Source: Acidimicrobiales bacterium (GTDB taxonomy: Bacteria; Actinomycetota; Acidimicrobiia; Acidimicrobiales; Aldehydirespiratoraceae). Taken from it: a stretch of 64,000 bases of DNA. The notes under the pieces were generated by a model that was not told where the DNA came from, made no database searches, and was given only the letters and a program-made list of their open reading frames with translations. Shown in pieces: positions 25,182 through 34,134 of this stretch. Position numbers and translations under genes: made by a program. Each line of letters opens with the position of its first letter. Within the stretch, counting starts at the first letter, position 1. The stretch is taken from positions 310,001 to 374,000 of the forward strand of contig JAVJSI010000014.1 in the NCBI GenBank assembly GCA_040219515.1. Reading direction: 5' to 3'.

Positions 25182-27791
25182 TCAACGTTCCGAGCGGCTT
25201 CGTTTCCCCAGGATCTCAGCGATCTGAGGGTCGTGCTCCGCTCCGCACAGACACCACACGCCGTCCACCACCTCGTCCACAATGGCCATTGAAGCGAGAG
25301 TGCTCGCAGCCGGACGGCTCCGCGTGTCGTACTCCCAGAGCTGGTTCGCCAATTCCTCGGTGGAGCAGACGCCGCCGCGCGAGAAAGCTATGGCTTCCGC
25401 AACGGTCAGCTCGAGTTCGCTGAGCATCTCGTCCGAGGGTTGCTCGCTTGTGTACACCAACTGCTGGTCATCGACGGTGAGCCCGTCCACCAGTTCCGCC
25501 CACCGGGTAAGTACCTCTCCCGGCGGGACGAAATCGGTCCCCTCATGAGGAGTTGATCCCCCCATGGCCTGTCGCAGCAGCGCTCTTTGCAGGTCCGATC
25601 CCGTGAATGATCGGCTCGCGACATACGCAATCTTCTCTGCTACCCGGACCGCGTTTGACGGGTCGTCATCGGACGTGGTGAACCACCACCAACCATCGCC
25701 GATCTTCACTCCGCCACGCGTTTCGGCGAGGATTCGCTGAAGATCCGGCAACGATGTTGTGAATCCGGCATCCACCAGCCTGTCGATCGCGTCGCTCACT
25801 CGGAGGAACCCGTATGGTTCAGAAATCCTCCGCAGCTCGCTCTCGATGTCGACGCCGGGATCCGCCGCCGTGGTCCCGGTGCCTCCAGTTGAAGGACCGA
25901 AACGAGAAAGCCGCAGGCGTTGTCCGTCAGTCCCGAGTAGATCGGCGATTGCTGAGGGGACCAGAACGACTGCTGCGTCTTGATTCGGCCCGACGGCGCG
26001 ATCGGCGCGCTCAAGCGAGATGATTGTCTGCTCCAGCTGCGGCAGCCAGACCCGGCCCTCTGCCTTCTTTCTGGTAGCAGTCCGAAGTCTCAGGAACCGC
26101 TGTCTTGACAGCGAGCCTGCCGCCGCTGATTCGGTTGAGTTTCCGGGCTGATGTCCACGCATTCCTATGTAGGCGTGGAGGGCGGCCTCCTCATCGCCTG
26201 TAGGTGACGTGTGGCCAATGACCCGACTCGCAGCCTCCTGAAGAGGCAGCGAGTTGAACTCCTCAACCTCGGCCGCGAGGGAAAGGAGTTTCTCGGCACG
26301 GCTCAGCCGGGCGGGTGTCGAGCTCGCTTCGATTTTCCGGCGTAGCGCCGCACACTCGTCGCGAAGACTGGCGAAGTCGACGGGTGCGCCAAGCGAGATG
26401 AAATTGGAGTGGAAACCGTCGGCCCACGGAAGGCCCTCAACATGCTCCAGACCGCCGATGACAACCGGGTCTGCGAGGTTGGAGGCCGGCTTCGGAGAGG
26501 CGACTCGGGCGATCAGGTCGCGTAGCTCGTTGAGACGACGGTGGTTTCTCGTGATGGTGCTGACGGCCCTGGCAGCGGGGTCGGAGCCTGGCTGGCGGCC
26601 CTCTGCTGCCGGCCCACTCGGAACCGGAATTCCAGCGGCTTCCATGAAGGCGGCAATCGAGTCGCCCGGAACATCCCGCTTCTTCGGTTGGAGCGCGCGC
26701 CATGCAGTTGCGATCTCCAGACCGGAACGGAACCGAAGGCGGAGCTGATTCTTGTTGGCCTCGGAGAGATCAAGTTCAAGGATGGCGCTGAGGGTGTCGG
26801 CTGACCAGGCGACGATGAGCCGGTCCTCTTCGCGCGCGAAGTCAGCCAGCTCTCCAAGTGCGAGCTTCGGCGCCAGCGACTTCCACTGCAGATGGTCGAC
26901 GCCAACCAGATCCAGTCGAACGGATGACTCCAAATCGCAGCCGCCGAGGTCGTAGTGCTGGAGCGACAATGGGCCGCCAGGCCTGCTGAGATACATGATC
27001 CCGAGGACGCCCGACCTGTTGTCCGCGTGCATCTCGAAGCGGACGTAGACGGCCCGCTCTGCGTCGCTGTCCAGGATCGAGCTCCGCTCCGCGAGCGGAG
27101 CGCCCGTATCGGTATCCGCAGAATCGACTCTCTGGCTGAACGCGGCGGCTGTGTCCTGCCCCGGCTCATGGCGAACGTGTCCCGTTGCTTTCCCCGCTTC
27201 GGCCTCAGGGCGAAAGGAGACTGGCTCGCTTCCGGTTGGCGCCCGCTCGGCTGCCGGTGATCTGGTTGGGCCCGCGGCCCGCGGCTTGCCCTTGGCGGCG
27301 TTGCCCTGCAGCTGCGAGCGTCTCTTACCGATCTGCTTGACGAGGTATCCGACCTTGCCCACTGTCTCGCCTCGTCGGACGGCGGTCTCGACTGTCTCGT
27401 AGGGGTGGTTCGCCAACCAGCCCGGCAGCTTCCGTTGGAGTTCGCGTATCTCCGCTTTCGAAACCAGCTGGTGAGCATTCCGGAACTCGTGTACGAGCGA
27501 TTCGACCTCGCTAGTGGCTTGGTCATTGCCGTCGCTGATTGGAGCTGAGCGGCTCGAGACAACTCCTTGACGGGCTCGTGAACCCGGCTCGTGGTGGGTT
27601 CCTGCCGCGGGCTTCGAATCCTTGGGCGCCGTGGCCTGAGCCCCTGCGATTGAGCGGAGCAGACTGCTCGAGAGCTCCATGGTTCCGTCGTTGCGCGCCC
27701 TCTGCTGCGACGCTCTCGAGGAGTCCTTTGGGTTCCCGAGTTTCCCTCTACGGCGAAGCTCCCGAAGCGCCATCTCTGCCGTGATCTCCAT
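25182..27791 (-). CDS. Large protein with degenerate RNase H-like exonuclease domain and winged-helix repeats
   Basis: An 869-aa protein. After a 220-residue low-complexity and coiled region, residues about 240-420 align with the 245-aa exonuclease at 29340: AVYVRFEMH versus AIYVDFEGR, EDRLIVAWSADT versus QDRLIVAWSQHD, and NHRRLNELRDLIAR versus HNYFDLDSMREIVIR. The catalytic acids are all altered, so this copy is probably inactive and structural. The C-terminal 250 residues contain repeated winged-helix-like units (ISEPYGFLRVSDAIDRLVDA). ATG 27791 follows GGAG at good spacing; GTG 27797 is possible. It is convergent with the DUF4420 gene (14-bp gap) and lies downstream of two genes on the same strand. 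Confidence 0.6.
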   Translation of the reverse strand: MEITAEMALRELRRRGKLGNPKDSSRASQQRARNDGTMELSSSLLRSIAGAQATAPKDSKPAAGTHHEPGSRARQGVVSSRSAPISDGNDQATSEVESLVHEFRNAHQLVSKAEIRELQRKLPGWLANHPYETVETAVRRGETVGKVGYLVKQIGKRRSQLQGNAAKGKPRAAGPTRSPAAERAPTGSEPVSFRPEAEAGKATGHVRHEPGQDTAAAFSQRVDSADTDTGAPLAERSSILDSDAERAVYVRFEMHADNRSGVLGIMYLSRPGGPLSLQHYDLGGCDLESSVRLDLVGVDHLQWKSLAPKLALGELADFAREEDRLIVAWSADTLSAILELDLSEANKNQLRLRFRSGLEIATAWRALQPKKRDVPGDSIAAFMEAAGIPVPSGPAAEGRQPGSDPAARAVSTITRNHRRLNELRDLIARVASPKPASNLADPVVIGGLEHVEGLPWADGFHSNFISLGAPVDFASLRDECAALRRKIEASSTPARLSRAEKLLSLAAEVEEFNSLPLQEAASRVIGHTSPTGDEEAALHAYIGMRGHQPGNSTESAAAGSLSRQRFLRLRTATRKKAEGRVWLPQLEQTIISLERADRAVGPNQDAAVVLVPSAIADLLGTDGQRLRLSRFGPSTGGTGTTAADPGVDIESELRRISEPYGFLRVSDAIDRLVDAGFTTSLPDLQRILAETRGGVKIGDGWWWFTTSDDDPSNAVRVAEKIAYVASRSFTGSDLQRALLRQAMGGSTPHEGTDFVPPGEVLTRWAELVDGLTVDDQQLVYTSEQPSDEMLSELELTVAEAIAFSRGGVCSTEELANQLWEYDTRSRPAASTLASMAIVDEVVDGVWCLCGAEHDPQIAEILGKRSRSER

Positions 27792-27797
27792 CGTCAC

Positions 27798-28058
27798 TCC
27801 GCTACGCCGACATCAGCAAGAGTAGGCTTCCATCGGGGTTTGCGCCCTGTCGCCGATTGGGAGAGCGACAGGAGGCGCCGCGGCCTTCGCTAAGCCATGC
27901 ATTCATGTCCAATGGCGTAGCACCCGCAGCAGTCTTTCCGGTTCTCGACTCGGGAACGAGGCAAGTTCGCCAGGTCAGCCTCAGCAGTCGTCTTGGCAGC
28001 CACGACCCTCTGACCTATCGACGAGCCAGGGCCGATCCTTAGCCGACCATGCTGCCAG
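27798..28058. other. Gap with no gene seen
   Basis: Between the 869-aa and 401-aa genes there is no reading frame with protein-like composition and no recognisable hairpin or repeat. The promoter of the 869-aa gene may lie here. Confidence 0.4.
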
Positions 28059-29264
28059 CTACGGGTCGGGCGCGTCACTCCCACGTGACAACACAGACTG
28101 AAGCCTCGAACGTGAGGCATCCACCCCTCGGGTGAGGGCACCACCGGTGGTGCTGAATGCTGCGGCTGGCAGGGTCCGCATGCGGGTGGCCAGCTCATCC
28201 CATGCATCGGGTTGGAGTTCGGCCGGCTCCGCGGCCTTCAGGCCCAGCGATGTGAGCGAATCTCGGAACTCGCGCTGGACAGAGTCGAGATCCAGGATCA
28301 GCTTCCGCAATCGATTCCGGCTGATCAGGCGTACCGCGTCGAATCTCGATCCGCCGCCCGCATTAGTCTCGAGGAACGCCGCGATTCCATCTGCGAACTC
28401 CGCCATGTCCCAGTGCCGCTTCGCCACAGCCGCCGCGACTTCGCTGCTCAACGCCGAGGCCCGCTCGGGTTGGGTCTCGATCTGACGCAGCACCCAAAGG
28501 ATCTCCCACTGCGTCAGCGCCCGCTCGGCGTGGAAGTACATCGGTAGCCAGACCTCGAGGTGGGCATCGCGGACCGCCTTGTTCAGGACCCTGACCCGTT
28601 CACCGACGTTGCCCGACGGCTGTTCCATCGCATGATCAATGCCCCGCAGGTGGACAAGACATCGAGCATGAAGCTCACGAATCACCTGCTCCAGGGGGAC
28701 GATCCGCTGCCACTGGTCGTCGTCGAACCGACCACGCTCTGTCATCTCGGCGTATACGTCGTCGAGCACGTGAAGCGCCGACGTCATCCTCGCTTCCACC
28801 TCCGCATGCTGGGAGTCGATGAGGTACTCGAGGTCGGTCTTGATGTCATCGAGCTTCTTCTCGATGGCGACCAACTGCTGCTGCGTCGCGACGGTGGTTG
28901 CGAGACTGGACAGTGTGGCCAACTGCACACCGGGCTCTTCGAATCGAAGGGGTGCGACGATGCGCCCCTTCTTCTCGACCGCCATCCCGATCACGGCTCC
29001 GTCAGACCGCATGACGTCGTAGCGCTTGAGCAGCTCTGCAGACTCGGGCGTGAGCTTCATGACCTTGCCGGATGCCTCGTCCGCGATTCTGGCGAAGTCG
29101 GCGGTCGTGGCCATCGCCGCCGAGATCGCTCGCGTGAACCCCGCTGGGACGGCCGACTGCTCCTCGCCGATGGTCGCGAGGTCGGCTGCGTGCCCGAACG
29201 CCACGACCTCCGACTCAGAGATCGGAACCACGCATATCGGGCGAGACTTCTTCCGGAAGGCCAT
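28059..29264 (-). CDS. Hypothetical coiled-coil protein
   Basis: A 401-aa, mostly helical soluble protein. The N-terminus is beta-rich (RPICVVPISESEVVAFGHAA). A central coiled coil (TVATQQQLVAIEKKLDDIKT) is followed by long helices (DLEYLIDSQHAEVEARMTSA), and the C-terminal half is alpha-helical. No catalytic motif is visible. It lies 75 bp downstream of the exonuclease gene on the same strand, and the three minus-strand genes probably form a unit. The ATG at 29264 begins MAFRKKSRPICVV. Confidence 0.6.
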   Translation of the reverse strand: MAFRKKSRPICVVPISESEVVAFGHAADLATIGEEQSAVPAGFTRAISAAMATTADFARIADEASGKVMKLTPESAELLKRYDVMRSDGAVIGMAVEKKGRIVAPLRFEEPGVQLATLSSLATTVATQQQLVAIEKKLDDIKTDLEYLIDSQHAEVEARMTSALHVLDDVYAEMTERGRFDDDQWQRIVPLEQVIRELHARCLVHLRGIDHAMEQPSGNVGERVRVLNKAVRDAHLEVWLPMYFHAERALTQWEILWVLRQIETQPERASALSSEVAAAVAKRHWDMAEFADGIAAFLETNAGGGSRFDAVRLISRNRLRKLILDLDSVQREFRDSLTSLGLKAAEPAELQPDAWDELATRMRTLPAAAFSTTGGALTRGVDASRSRLQSVLSRGSDAPDP

Positions 29265-29339
29265 GCGCCCGAGGTTAGGGCGCCGGTCTCAAGGAGTCAG
29301 CTTGCGGCGTTCGGTCCGGATCTGGATTCGGAGCTCTGG

Positions 29340-30077
29340 TTAGGTGATCACCCTGCTCCGCTCGCTCTCCCATGTGGCGGTTTCATCGGCCGCGCGGATG
29401 ACGATCTCCCGCATGCTGTCGAGATCGAAGTAGTTGTGGCCGATGACTTCGAGAGCTCGCTGGTGCTGCCTGTCGGTGAGGTCGTCCCATCCGCCTCGCT
29501 TCTCGAGCGCCTTGATCAGTTCGCCCAGATTCGTTCCCGTGCGGCCGATTCCGTAGGCCGCAGGGACCTCGTAACCGATCAGCTGCTGATAGCGATCCAG
29601 CGTGTGGCCCTTCCCCGGCGGAAGCGCCGTTCCCGCAATCCCGCGGTTGACCCACTTCTTGGCCGTCTCCTTTGCGTCTCGATAGCGGGGGACCAGGTGG
29701 CGTTGCTGATACGGCGACAACCCTCGTCCCTCGGCGACAACCTTGAAATCGTGCTGCGACCAGGCGACGATCAAGCGGTCCTGCTTCTTCGCCAGCCCGA
29801 GCAGTTCGGTAATTGCCGCGCGGGTCGTGGTCACCGCCCACTCGTGCTCCGCAACGTCGTCGCCGTCCATGACGATCCGGTCGGCGATCGGCGACAACCG
29901 CTTGTCGATTACATAGTGGCGAAGCGATGGCGGGCCTGACTTCTTCCTTTGCCAGGAGGCTCCGAGCAACATCTCCGGCTCGGCCTTGCGGCCCTCGAAG
30001 TCCACGTAGATGGCCCGACGGGCCTCAGCAGGGGAGATGAGGTGCTTTGCGTTGATTGGCGCTGGTCGATCAGCCAT
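29340..30077 (-). CDS. Predicted RNase H-like (DEDD/YprB-type) 3'-5' exonuclease
   Basis: A 245-aa protein. Exo I motif D-x-E is in AIYVDFEGRKAE, a second acid lies in DRLIVAWSQHDFKVV, and the third block is GHNYFDLDSMREIVIRA, resembling the YN-xx-D-x-xx-L motif of YprB-like RNase H folds. All acids are present, so it is predicted active, on DNA or RNA. It is the first gene of a three-gene minus-strand unit whose last gene carries a degenerate copy of the same domain. No ribosome binding site of note; the start MADRPAPINAKHLIS is the natural ATG. Confidence 0.65.
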   Translation of the reverse strand: MADRPAPINAKHLISPAEARRAIYVDFEGRKAEPEMLLGASWQRKKSGPPSLRHYVIDKRLSPIADRIVMDGDDVAEHEWAVTTTRAAITELLGLAKKQDRLIVAWSQHDFKVVAEGRGLSPYQQRHLVPRYRDAKETAKKWVNRGIAGTALPPGKGHTLDRYQQLIGYEVPAAYGIGRTGTNLGELIKALEKRGGWDDLTDRQHQRALEVIGHNYFDLDSMREIVIRAADETATWESERSRVIT

Positions 30078-30257
30078 GCCCGCATTCGATCAGCGACGTG
30101 GAGGGGATGCGAAATCGATGCCGGCCAACTGCCACGCTGCGGTCCAACGCTCAGGACGGATCGCTTCGCGACCGCGGCCCACCTGCCGATTCAGGGTCCC
30201 CGCCCATCGGCCGGTCTACGATCTTGCTGATGACCTTGAGGCGGGGGGTGCGGGTTC

Positions 30258-30932
30258 ATGCCGGAGAAAGAGTTGTACCCGGCGGTACGGCGTTGGTTGG
30301 TGGCGGACTACGGATGTAAGGACCAGCATGTATTCGTGGATCGCGGGTTCCGCTACGGACGGATCGACGTCTGCGGGCTGAGGCATGTCGGCGGGGATCT
30401 CTCTGGTGACACCGACTTCGTAGCGGTAGAGGTCAAGCCCGAAGGACGGGCATTCGGAACGTCTGCCGGCCAAGCCGCGGGCTACTCCGTGTATGCCGAT
30501 CGCTGCTACCTGGCCGTGGTGAAGACCTCCGAAGGATTCACCACGGACGAGATCGCGATCGCCGACAGCCTCGGCGTCGGCCTATTCGAACTACGACGGG
30601 CCGGCCGGGGTGCGCGTGTGGTGCGGGAGCGCCTATCTGCACCGAAGCGTGAGCCGATTCGGAGGTTGAGACTTCAATACCTGGATCAACTCGGGTTCGG
30701 CCAGTGTGCGATCTGCGAGAGCCCATTCAAACGAGGCGATCACCGGCAGGGAAGCTGGGGCGAGAACGTCACCCGCCAGAAGCTTCAGAAGGCGGTTCAA
30801 GCCGAGAAGGGCTACATGTGGTGGCTGGATCGTGCGGCTGAGGATCTGGACGACAAGCGGGATGGCACATTCCTCCGTCGCTACCTCTGCCCAGACTGCA
30901 CGTCGGGGCTCTTCGGCGAGATCCTGCCCTGA
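30258..30932 (+). CDS. PD-(D/E)XK nuclease-like protein with C-terminal zinc ribbon
   Basis: A 224-aa protein. The N-terminal half has the restriction-endonuclease fold pattern: a helix (YPAVRRWLVADYG), Asp near 35 (YGRIDVCGLR), and E-x-K near 56-58 (FVAVEVKPEG) followed by QAAGYSVYADRCYLAV. The C-terminal half has two CxxC pairs (CAICESPF and YLCPDCTSG) that would bind zinc. It is divergent from the exonuclease unit with a 180-bp gap. Such proteins cleave or nick DNA in restriction systems; the substrate here is unknown. Confidence 0.65.
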   Translation: MPEKELYPAVRRWLVADYGCKDQHVFVDRGFRYGRIDVCGLRHVGGDLSGDTDFVAVEVKPEGRAFGTSAGQAAGYSVYADRCYLAVVKTSEGFTTDEIAIADSLGVGLFELRRAGRGARVVRERLSAPKREPIRRLRLQYLDQLGFGQCAICESPFKRGDHRQGSWGENVTRQKLQKAVQAEKGYMWWLDRAAEDLDDKRDGTFLRRYLCPDCTSGLFGEILP

Positions 30933-30960
30933 GAACGGTAGTTCGTCAAGGGAACAGACG

Positions 30961-31446
30961 CTACGAACCGGGCGGCAGGTCGAGCAGGCACAGTGAGTCG
31001 TCGTTTGCGGCTTCTTCCACGATGGCCCACCATTCGTCGCCATTGAAGTGGACAACGGCATGGATGCCGGCGAACGCGCCGAGTAACTCGGCGTCGGTCG
31101 GGGCAGGCGGTTCGTTGCTCGCGCGGGGACGCCGCCGCAATGTGACGCCTCCGCGAAAGAACTCGACCTGCCAGGTCACCGGGGTGTCCCAGAGACAGAT
31201 TCCGCCGCCTTCGTCGTCCTCGCGTTGGTACGGGTAGAGCTCGAGGAGTCGCTCGATCACCGGCTTGGCCCAGCCCGACGGCGGCTCCCATTCGGACACC
31301 GAGTCCTCGATGTGTTCATCGACTGTTTCCCAGCCGTCGTCGGTTTCCGTCCAGCTGATCTGCAATCCACCGCCGTAGATGCGCGCCATCGCGGCTTCGG
31401 GGCTTTCGCCTGGCCCGATTGGTGTGATGTCGAACGTGATTGCCAT
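30961..31446 (-). CDS. Hypothetical protein
   Basis: A 161-aa acidic soluble protein, MAITFDITPIGPGESPEAAM and onward. It contains WQVEFFRGGVTLRRRP and an FAGIHAVVHFNGDEWWAIVE segment, suggesting an alpha/beta fold, perhaps immunity-protein-like. No family recognised. ATG 31446 is preferred to the GTG at 31452. It is convergent with the PD-(D/E)XK gene. Confidence 0.6.
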   Translation of the reverse strand: MAITFDITPIGPGESPEAAMARIYGGGLQISWTETDDGWETVDEHIEDSVSEWEPPSGWAKPVIERLLELYPYQREDDEGGGICLWDTPVTWQVEFFRGGVTLRRRPRASNEPPAPTDAELLGAFAGIHAVVHFNGDEWWAIVEEAANDDSLCLLDLPPGS

Positions 31447-31549
31447 CCCCACACTTTCGCTCTGTCTCTACCCTCTGTGTACCGGTCGGCTGTGACGTAC
31501 AACTGCGTGTCACGCCGTCGCCCGACAGTGCTCAAGAAGGGGGACGAAC

Positions 31550-31885
31550 ATGGGACGAGGCATCGGCTATAGATGTGAGGGGTGCGGCTTCGAGGCCAGC
31601 GCCGGCGTTGGTTGGGGCATGGCCGGTATCCGCTACGCGGCCTACGCGTGCGGTGCGTGCAGGGCGGTCGGTGTCGTACCCGTCGAGTCGTGGGCCGACC
31701 CGACCGAGACTGATGACTCGCGACGGGTCGAGTTGTGGCAGGACCGCGACGGTTGCCCGACCTGTGCGAGTCCGGTCGTCGTACTCGGCGACGACAGCGA
31801 ACCAACCGCTTTGCGTTGGCCGTGCCCGGCCTGCGGTGAGCAGCTCCTGGCCCGTGATCCCCTCAAGTACTACCTCTGGGACTGA
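31550..31885 (+). CDS. Multi-zinc-ribbon protein
   Basis: A 111-aa protein with four CxxC knuckles: YRCEGCGF, YACGACRAV, GCPTCASPV and WPCPACGEQ. They would form two zinc ribbons in tandem. The start is fixed by AAGGGGGAC just upstream of the ATG at 31550. A nucleic-acid- or protein-binding role is usual for such proteins. Function otherwise unknown. Confidence 0.65.
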   Translation: MGRGIGYRCEGCGFEASAGVGWGMAGIRYAAYACGACRAVGVVPVESWADPTETDDSRRVELWQDRDGCPTCASPVVVLGDDSEPTALRWPCPACGEQLLARDPLKYYLWD

Positions 31886-32203
31886 GTTCTTTGGCGCACA
31901 AGAGGCAACACCTGCGACTCGTTTCTTGGTTGAGGACTCTTCGTCGACTCGTTCAGCGTTGGAGGGCTGCGCCGCTGAATCGTTGAAGCGGCATGCCCTT
32001 CGTGGCCGACTTGAACGAGGCCGAGTGCGATCCCTGCCCGCTCGGTGCCTGGGACTCACCACTCGATTCGTTCTCGGCCCTCATGAGGAACGCTCTATCC
32101 GGGATTGGGGTCAAACGTGGCGGGCGCTCGCCGCTGCCGGGTGTCGCAGCGTGCTTGAGTCACGCGACAACCTCGGGCAGGATCGCTCGGTGATGGAGTT
32201 GCG
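31886..32203. other. Gap with degenerate dyad-repeat sequence
   Basis: No convincing gene. Several partial matches to the dispersed repeat core occur (GACTCGTTTCTTGGTTGAGG near 31918, GACTCGTTCAGCGTTGGAGG near 31944, GATTCGTTCTCGGCCCTCAT near 32067). It may be decayed accessory DNA. Confidence 0.4.
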
Positions 32204-32911
32204 ATGCGGATAGCGACCTGGAATCTCGAACGGAAGACGACGACATCGCCCACGGGCGCAGCGGCGGTTACACATCTCGGTTCTCTTGGCGCTGACATCC
32301 TTGTGCTCACTGAAGCGCGCCTTTCTTTCCCGGCCGGCGATGGCTTCCTCGTATCGAGCCGGTCGTGGGGCAGCGATGATGAGCGGAAGGTCGTGATGTG
32401 GTCCCGGAAACCGTGGCGCAACGTCGACGACGTCGGCTCATTGGAGTTGCCGCCCCATCGTTTCGTTGCGGCGACCACGGACACTGAATCAGGACCCGTC
32501 CACGTGATCGGTGTTTGCATCTCCTGGCACATGGCCAACGTGGTGCACGGAGACAGGAACAGGAAGCCGTGGGAGGACCACATCGCCTACTGCGCTTGCC
32601 TGCGAAAGCTCATCGACGATCGACGGACATCCACTCCGCTGGTCGTGGCCGGCGACTTCAATCAGAGGCTTCGATCTCCTCCCCAACGGGGCGCGCGGCA
32701 CCGCGACGCGATTGCGAACTGTCTTGATGGCCTCGCGCTTCCGACCGCCGGCATCGTCCCGGGTTGGGACCGCGAGGAGAACGACCACATCGCTACCGCG
32801 TTTCTCCGCTCAGAGAGCGTGCACGGCTGGCCGAAGGTCGTCGATGGCGTGCGGATGAGCGACCATGCCGGTGTCGTTGGTGACTTCTTTCCGCAGTCGA
32901 CGCTTCGCTAG
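32204..32911 (+). CDS. Endonuclease/exonuclease/phosphatase (EEP) family protein
   Basis: A 235-aa protein with the EEP motifs in order: MRIATWNLERK (metal-binding Asn), LVLTEARL (Glu), VVAGDFNQRL (the Asp/Asn pair) and MSDHAGVVGDF (catalytic Asp-His at the end). This fold hydrolyses phosphodiester bonds in DNA, RNA or small phosphorylated molecules. It is cytoplasmic, with no signal peptide. Dyad repeats lie 80-130 bp after its stop. Confidence 0.8.
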   Translation: MRIATWNLERKTTTSPTGAAAVTHLGSLGADILVLTEARLSFPAGDGFLVSSRSWGSDDERKVVMWSRKPWRNVDDVGSLELPPHRFVAATTDTESGPVHVIGVCISWHMANVVHGDRNRKPWEDHIAYCACLRKLIDDRRTSTPLVVAGDFNQRLRSPPQRGARHRDAIANCLDGLALPTAGIVPGWDREENDHIATAFLRSESVHGWPKVVDGVRMSDHAGVVGDFFPQSTLR

Positions 32912-32990
32912 TTGCGATCGACGCGAAGGCGAGCAACTCACCGACCGCAATCGATTCGGTACTCGGACGAGAGCTCACCAGCTGACCGGC

Positions 32991-33042
32991 GATTCGTTCT
33001 TCGTCCGAGAACCGCCATCACGACTCGTTCTTCCCGCAAGAA
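32991..33042. repeat. Dispersed dyad repeat, tandem copies 2 and 3
   Basis: GATTCGTTCTTCGTCCGAGA at 32991 and GACTCGTTCTTCCCGCAAGA at 33022. In each the arms GTTCT(T) and (A)AGAAC can pair. They lie 56-90 bp upstream of the small gene at 33078 and just after the EEP gene. Confidence 0.5.
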
Positions 33043-33077
33043 CGGTTCGGACGCGGTCGATTGCGCGACGCTTTGTC

Positions 33078-33284
33078 ATGGCTACGCATGCGATCACGGT
33101 TCATCCCTCCCGACCCCTCGAGGTCGTCAACGCCGACCTGATCATCGAGGTCACCGCCGACGACGAGAAGTTCGGCCAACTGCAGGTGTCGCGGGGCACC
33201 ATCGACTGGGTCCCGCGCGGGCACAAGTCGGCGATCTCACTCACCTGGGAGCGCTTCGATCAACTCATGCGCGACGCCGGCTGA
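33078..33284 (+). CDS. Small hypothetical protein
   Basis: A 68-aa protein, MATHAITVHPSRPLEVVNAD and onward, with DDEKFGQLQVSRGTIDWVPR and a WERFDQLMRDAG ending. The latter half resembles small proteins seen in phage and accessory regions. The ATG at 33078 is chosen because the composition becomes protein-like exactly there. No function assigned. Confidence 0.6.
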   Translation: MATHAITVHPSRPLEVVNADLIIEVTADDEKFGQLQVSRGTIDWVPRGHKSAISLTWERFDQLMRDAG

Positions 33285-33658
33285 GACGGCAGCGCCTGGC
33301 TCAACGCGCTGTCGGGGCCTGGCATGGCGGCCGACGACGGGTCCGACACCTCTGCACGCCGCGTCGAGGTGATCATCGTGTCGAGTGGCCGTCCGGTCCT
33401 CAGACCACCGGCTCCGTCTCCTGCCAACCGCCTGAGTGCCTCGTCCCGACGTGCCCGAGCCACCGAGATCCTCGCGCCGATCAATGCCGTGCCCGTCGCC
33501 GGATACTCCGGTTTCGGCGTCGACGCGATCTGCGCCGCGTTGCGTTGCCGCGTCGCTTCGTGCACTTCCCAGTCGTACCCGGCCCTGGAACGCAGCGCCT
33601 TCCTCATCTCTTTGTCCATCACACTCACCGTCGCTTCCGTCTGCTCCGAGTAGGACAA
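33260..33658 (-). CDS. Hypothetical protein
   Basis: A 132-aa protein, MSYSEQTEATVSVMDKEMRK and onward, rich in Arg/Ala helices (RSRAGYDWEVHEATRQRNAA). The C-terminal third is Ser/Pro-rich and low complexity. It overlaps the end of the convergent 68-aa gene by 25 bp. The composition supports a real gene, but I see no family. Confidence 0.45.
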   Translation of the reverse strand: MSYSEQTEATVSVMDKEMRKALRSRAGYDWEVHEATRQRNAAQIASTPKPEYPATGTALIGARISVARARRDEALRRLAGDGAGGLRTGRPLDTMITSTRRAEVSDPSSAAMPGPDSALSQALPSQPASRMS

Positions 33659-33773
33659 CGCTCCAGAACGACGCGAGTCGCGCGCAACGGCCGGCGCGGG
33701 TTCTCCGAGGGCCGAAAAGCGCGCCCGGATCAGCGGGATCTCGGCGGATCGATGACGACGAAGTCATGCGCTG

Positions 33774-33795
33774 TGACCCGTTCTCCCGCCCAGAA
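33774..33795. repeat. Dispersed dyad repeat, copy 4
   Basis: TGACCCGTTCTCCCGCCCAG followed by AA, 94 bp before the start of the first nucleotidyltransferase module. The equivalent module at 42601 has a copy 67 bp before its start. Confidence 0.45.
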
Positions 33796-33859
33796 TCGAC
33801 CGAGCGGTCCTCGTGGAATTGTTCGCTTCGGGGCGTTGTGGGGCGTTGCGGGCTGAGCA

Positions 33860-33888
33860 GTGTCGGCGGGGGCGTCTACAGTTGCGCC
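33860..33888 (+). promoter_or_regulatory. Leaderless promoter of nucleotidyltransferase module 1
   Basis: GTGTCG at 33860-33865, 11 bases, TACAGT at 33877-33882, six bases, then ATG at 33889. The same arrangement (GTGTCG-N11-TACAGT-N6-ATG) precedes module 2 at 42601, and the VapB-like gene at 52155 has GCTACAGTTGTCGCATG. Confidence 0.6.
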
Positions 33889-34134
33889 ATGAGCGTGACG
33901 GACACCCCACCCCATGTGCGCCGGCGCCTGTCGGGCATCTTCGCGTCGATGACCGGCGCGGAGCGGGTGGCCATTGCCGTCGAGATGGCCGAGGAAGCAA
34001 AGGCGATCGCGGTGGCGGGCATCCGGGCGCGGCGCCCCGAATGGTCTGAGGCCGAGGTCGCTCTCGAGTGGTTGCGGCTCCTGCACGGCGACGAGGTCGC
34101 CGAGCGCGTGGCTCGATGCAGTTCGAGTTCCTGA
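33889..34134 (+). CDS. Small helical partner protein of nucleotidyltransferase module 1
   Basis: An 81-aa, mostly helical protein (VRRRLSGIFASMTGAERVAI, then EVALEWLRLLHGDEVAERVA). It is the paralogue of the gene at 42601 and ends in the same ARCSSSS. The last 19 bases overlap the nucleotidyltransferase ATG in another frame, which explains the conserved Ser tail. The tight overlap and leaderless promoter fit a toxin-antitoxin-like pair; which partner is toxic is unknown. Confidence 0.65.
   Translation: MSVTDTPPHVRRRLSGIFASMTGAERVAIAVEMAEEAKAIAVAGIRARRPEWSEAEVALEWLRLLHGDEVAERVARCSSSS

Noticed and set aside
27857-28207. Short frames in the gap between the 869-aa and 401-aa genes
   Set aside because: No ribosome binding sites and no protein-like composition.
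28560-29939. Long plus-strand frame across the 401-aa and exonuclease genes
   Set aside because: Spans two minus-strand genes and the gap between them; composition is that of reverse-complement coding DNA.
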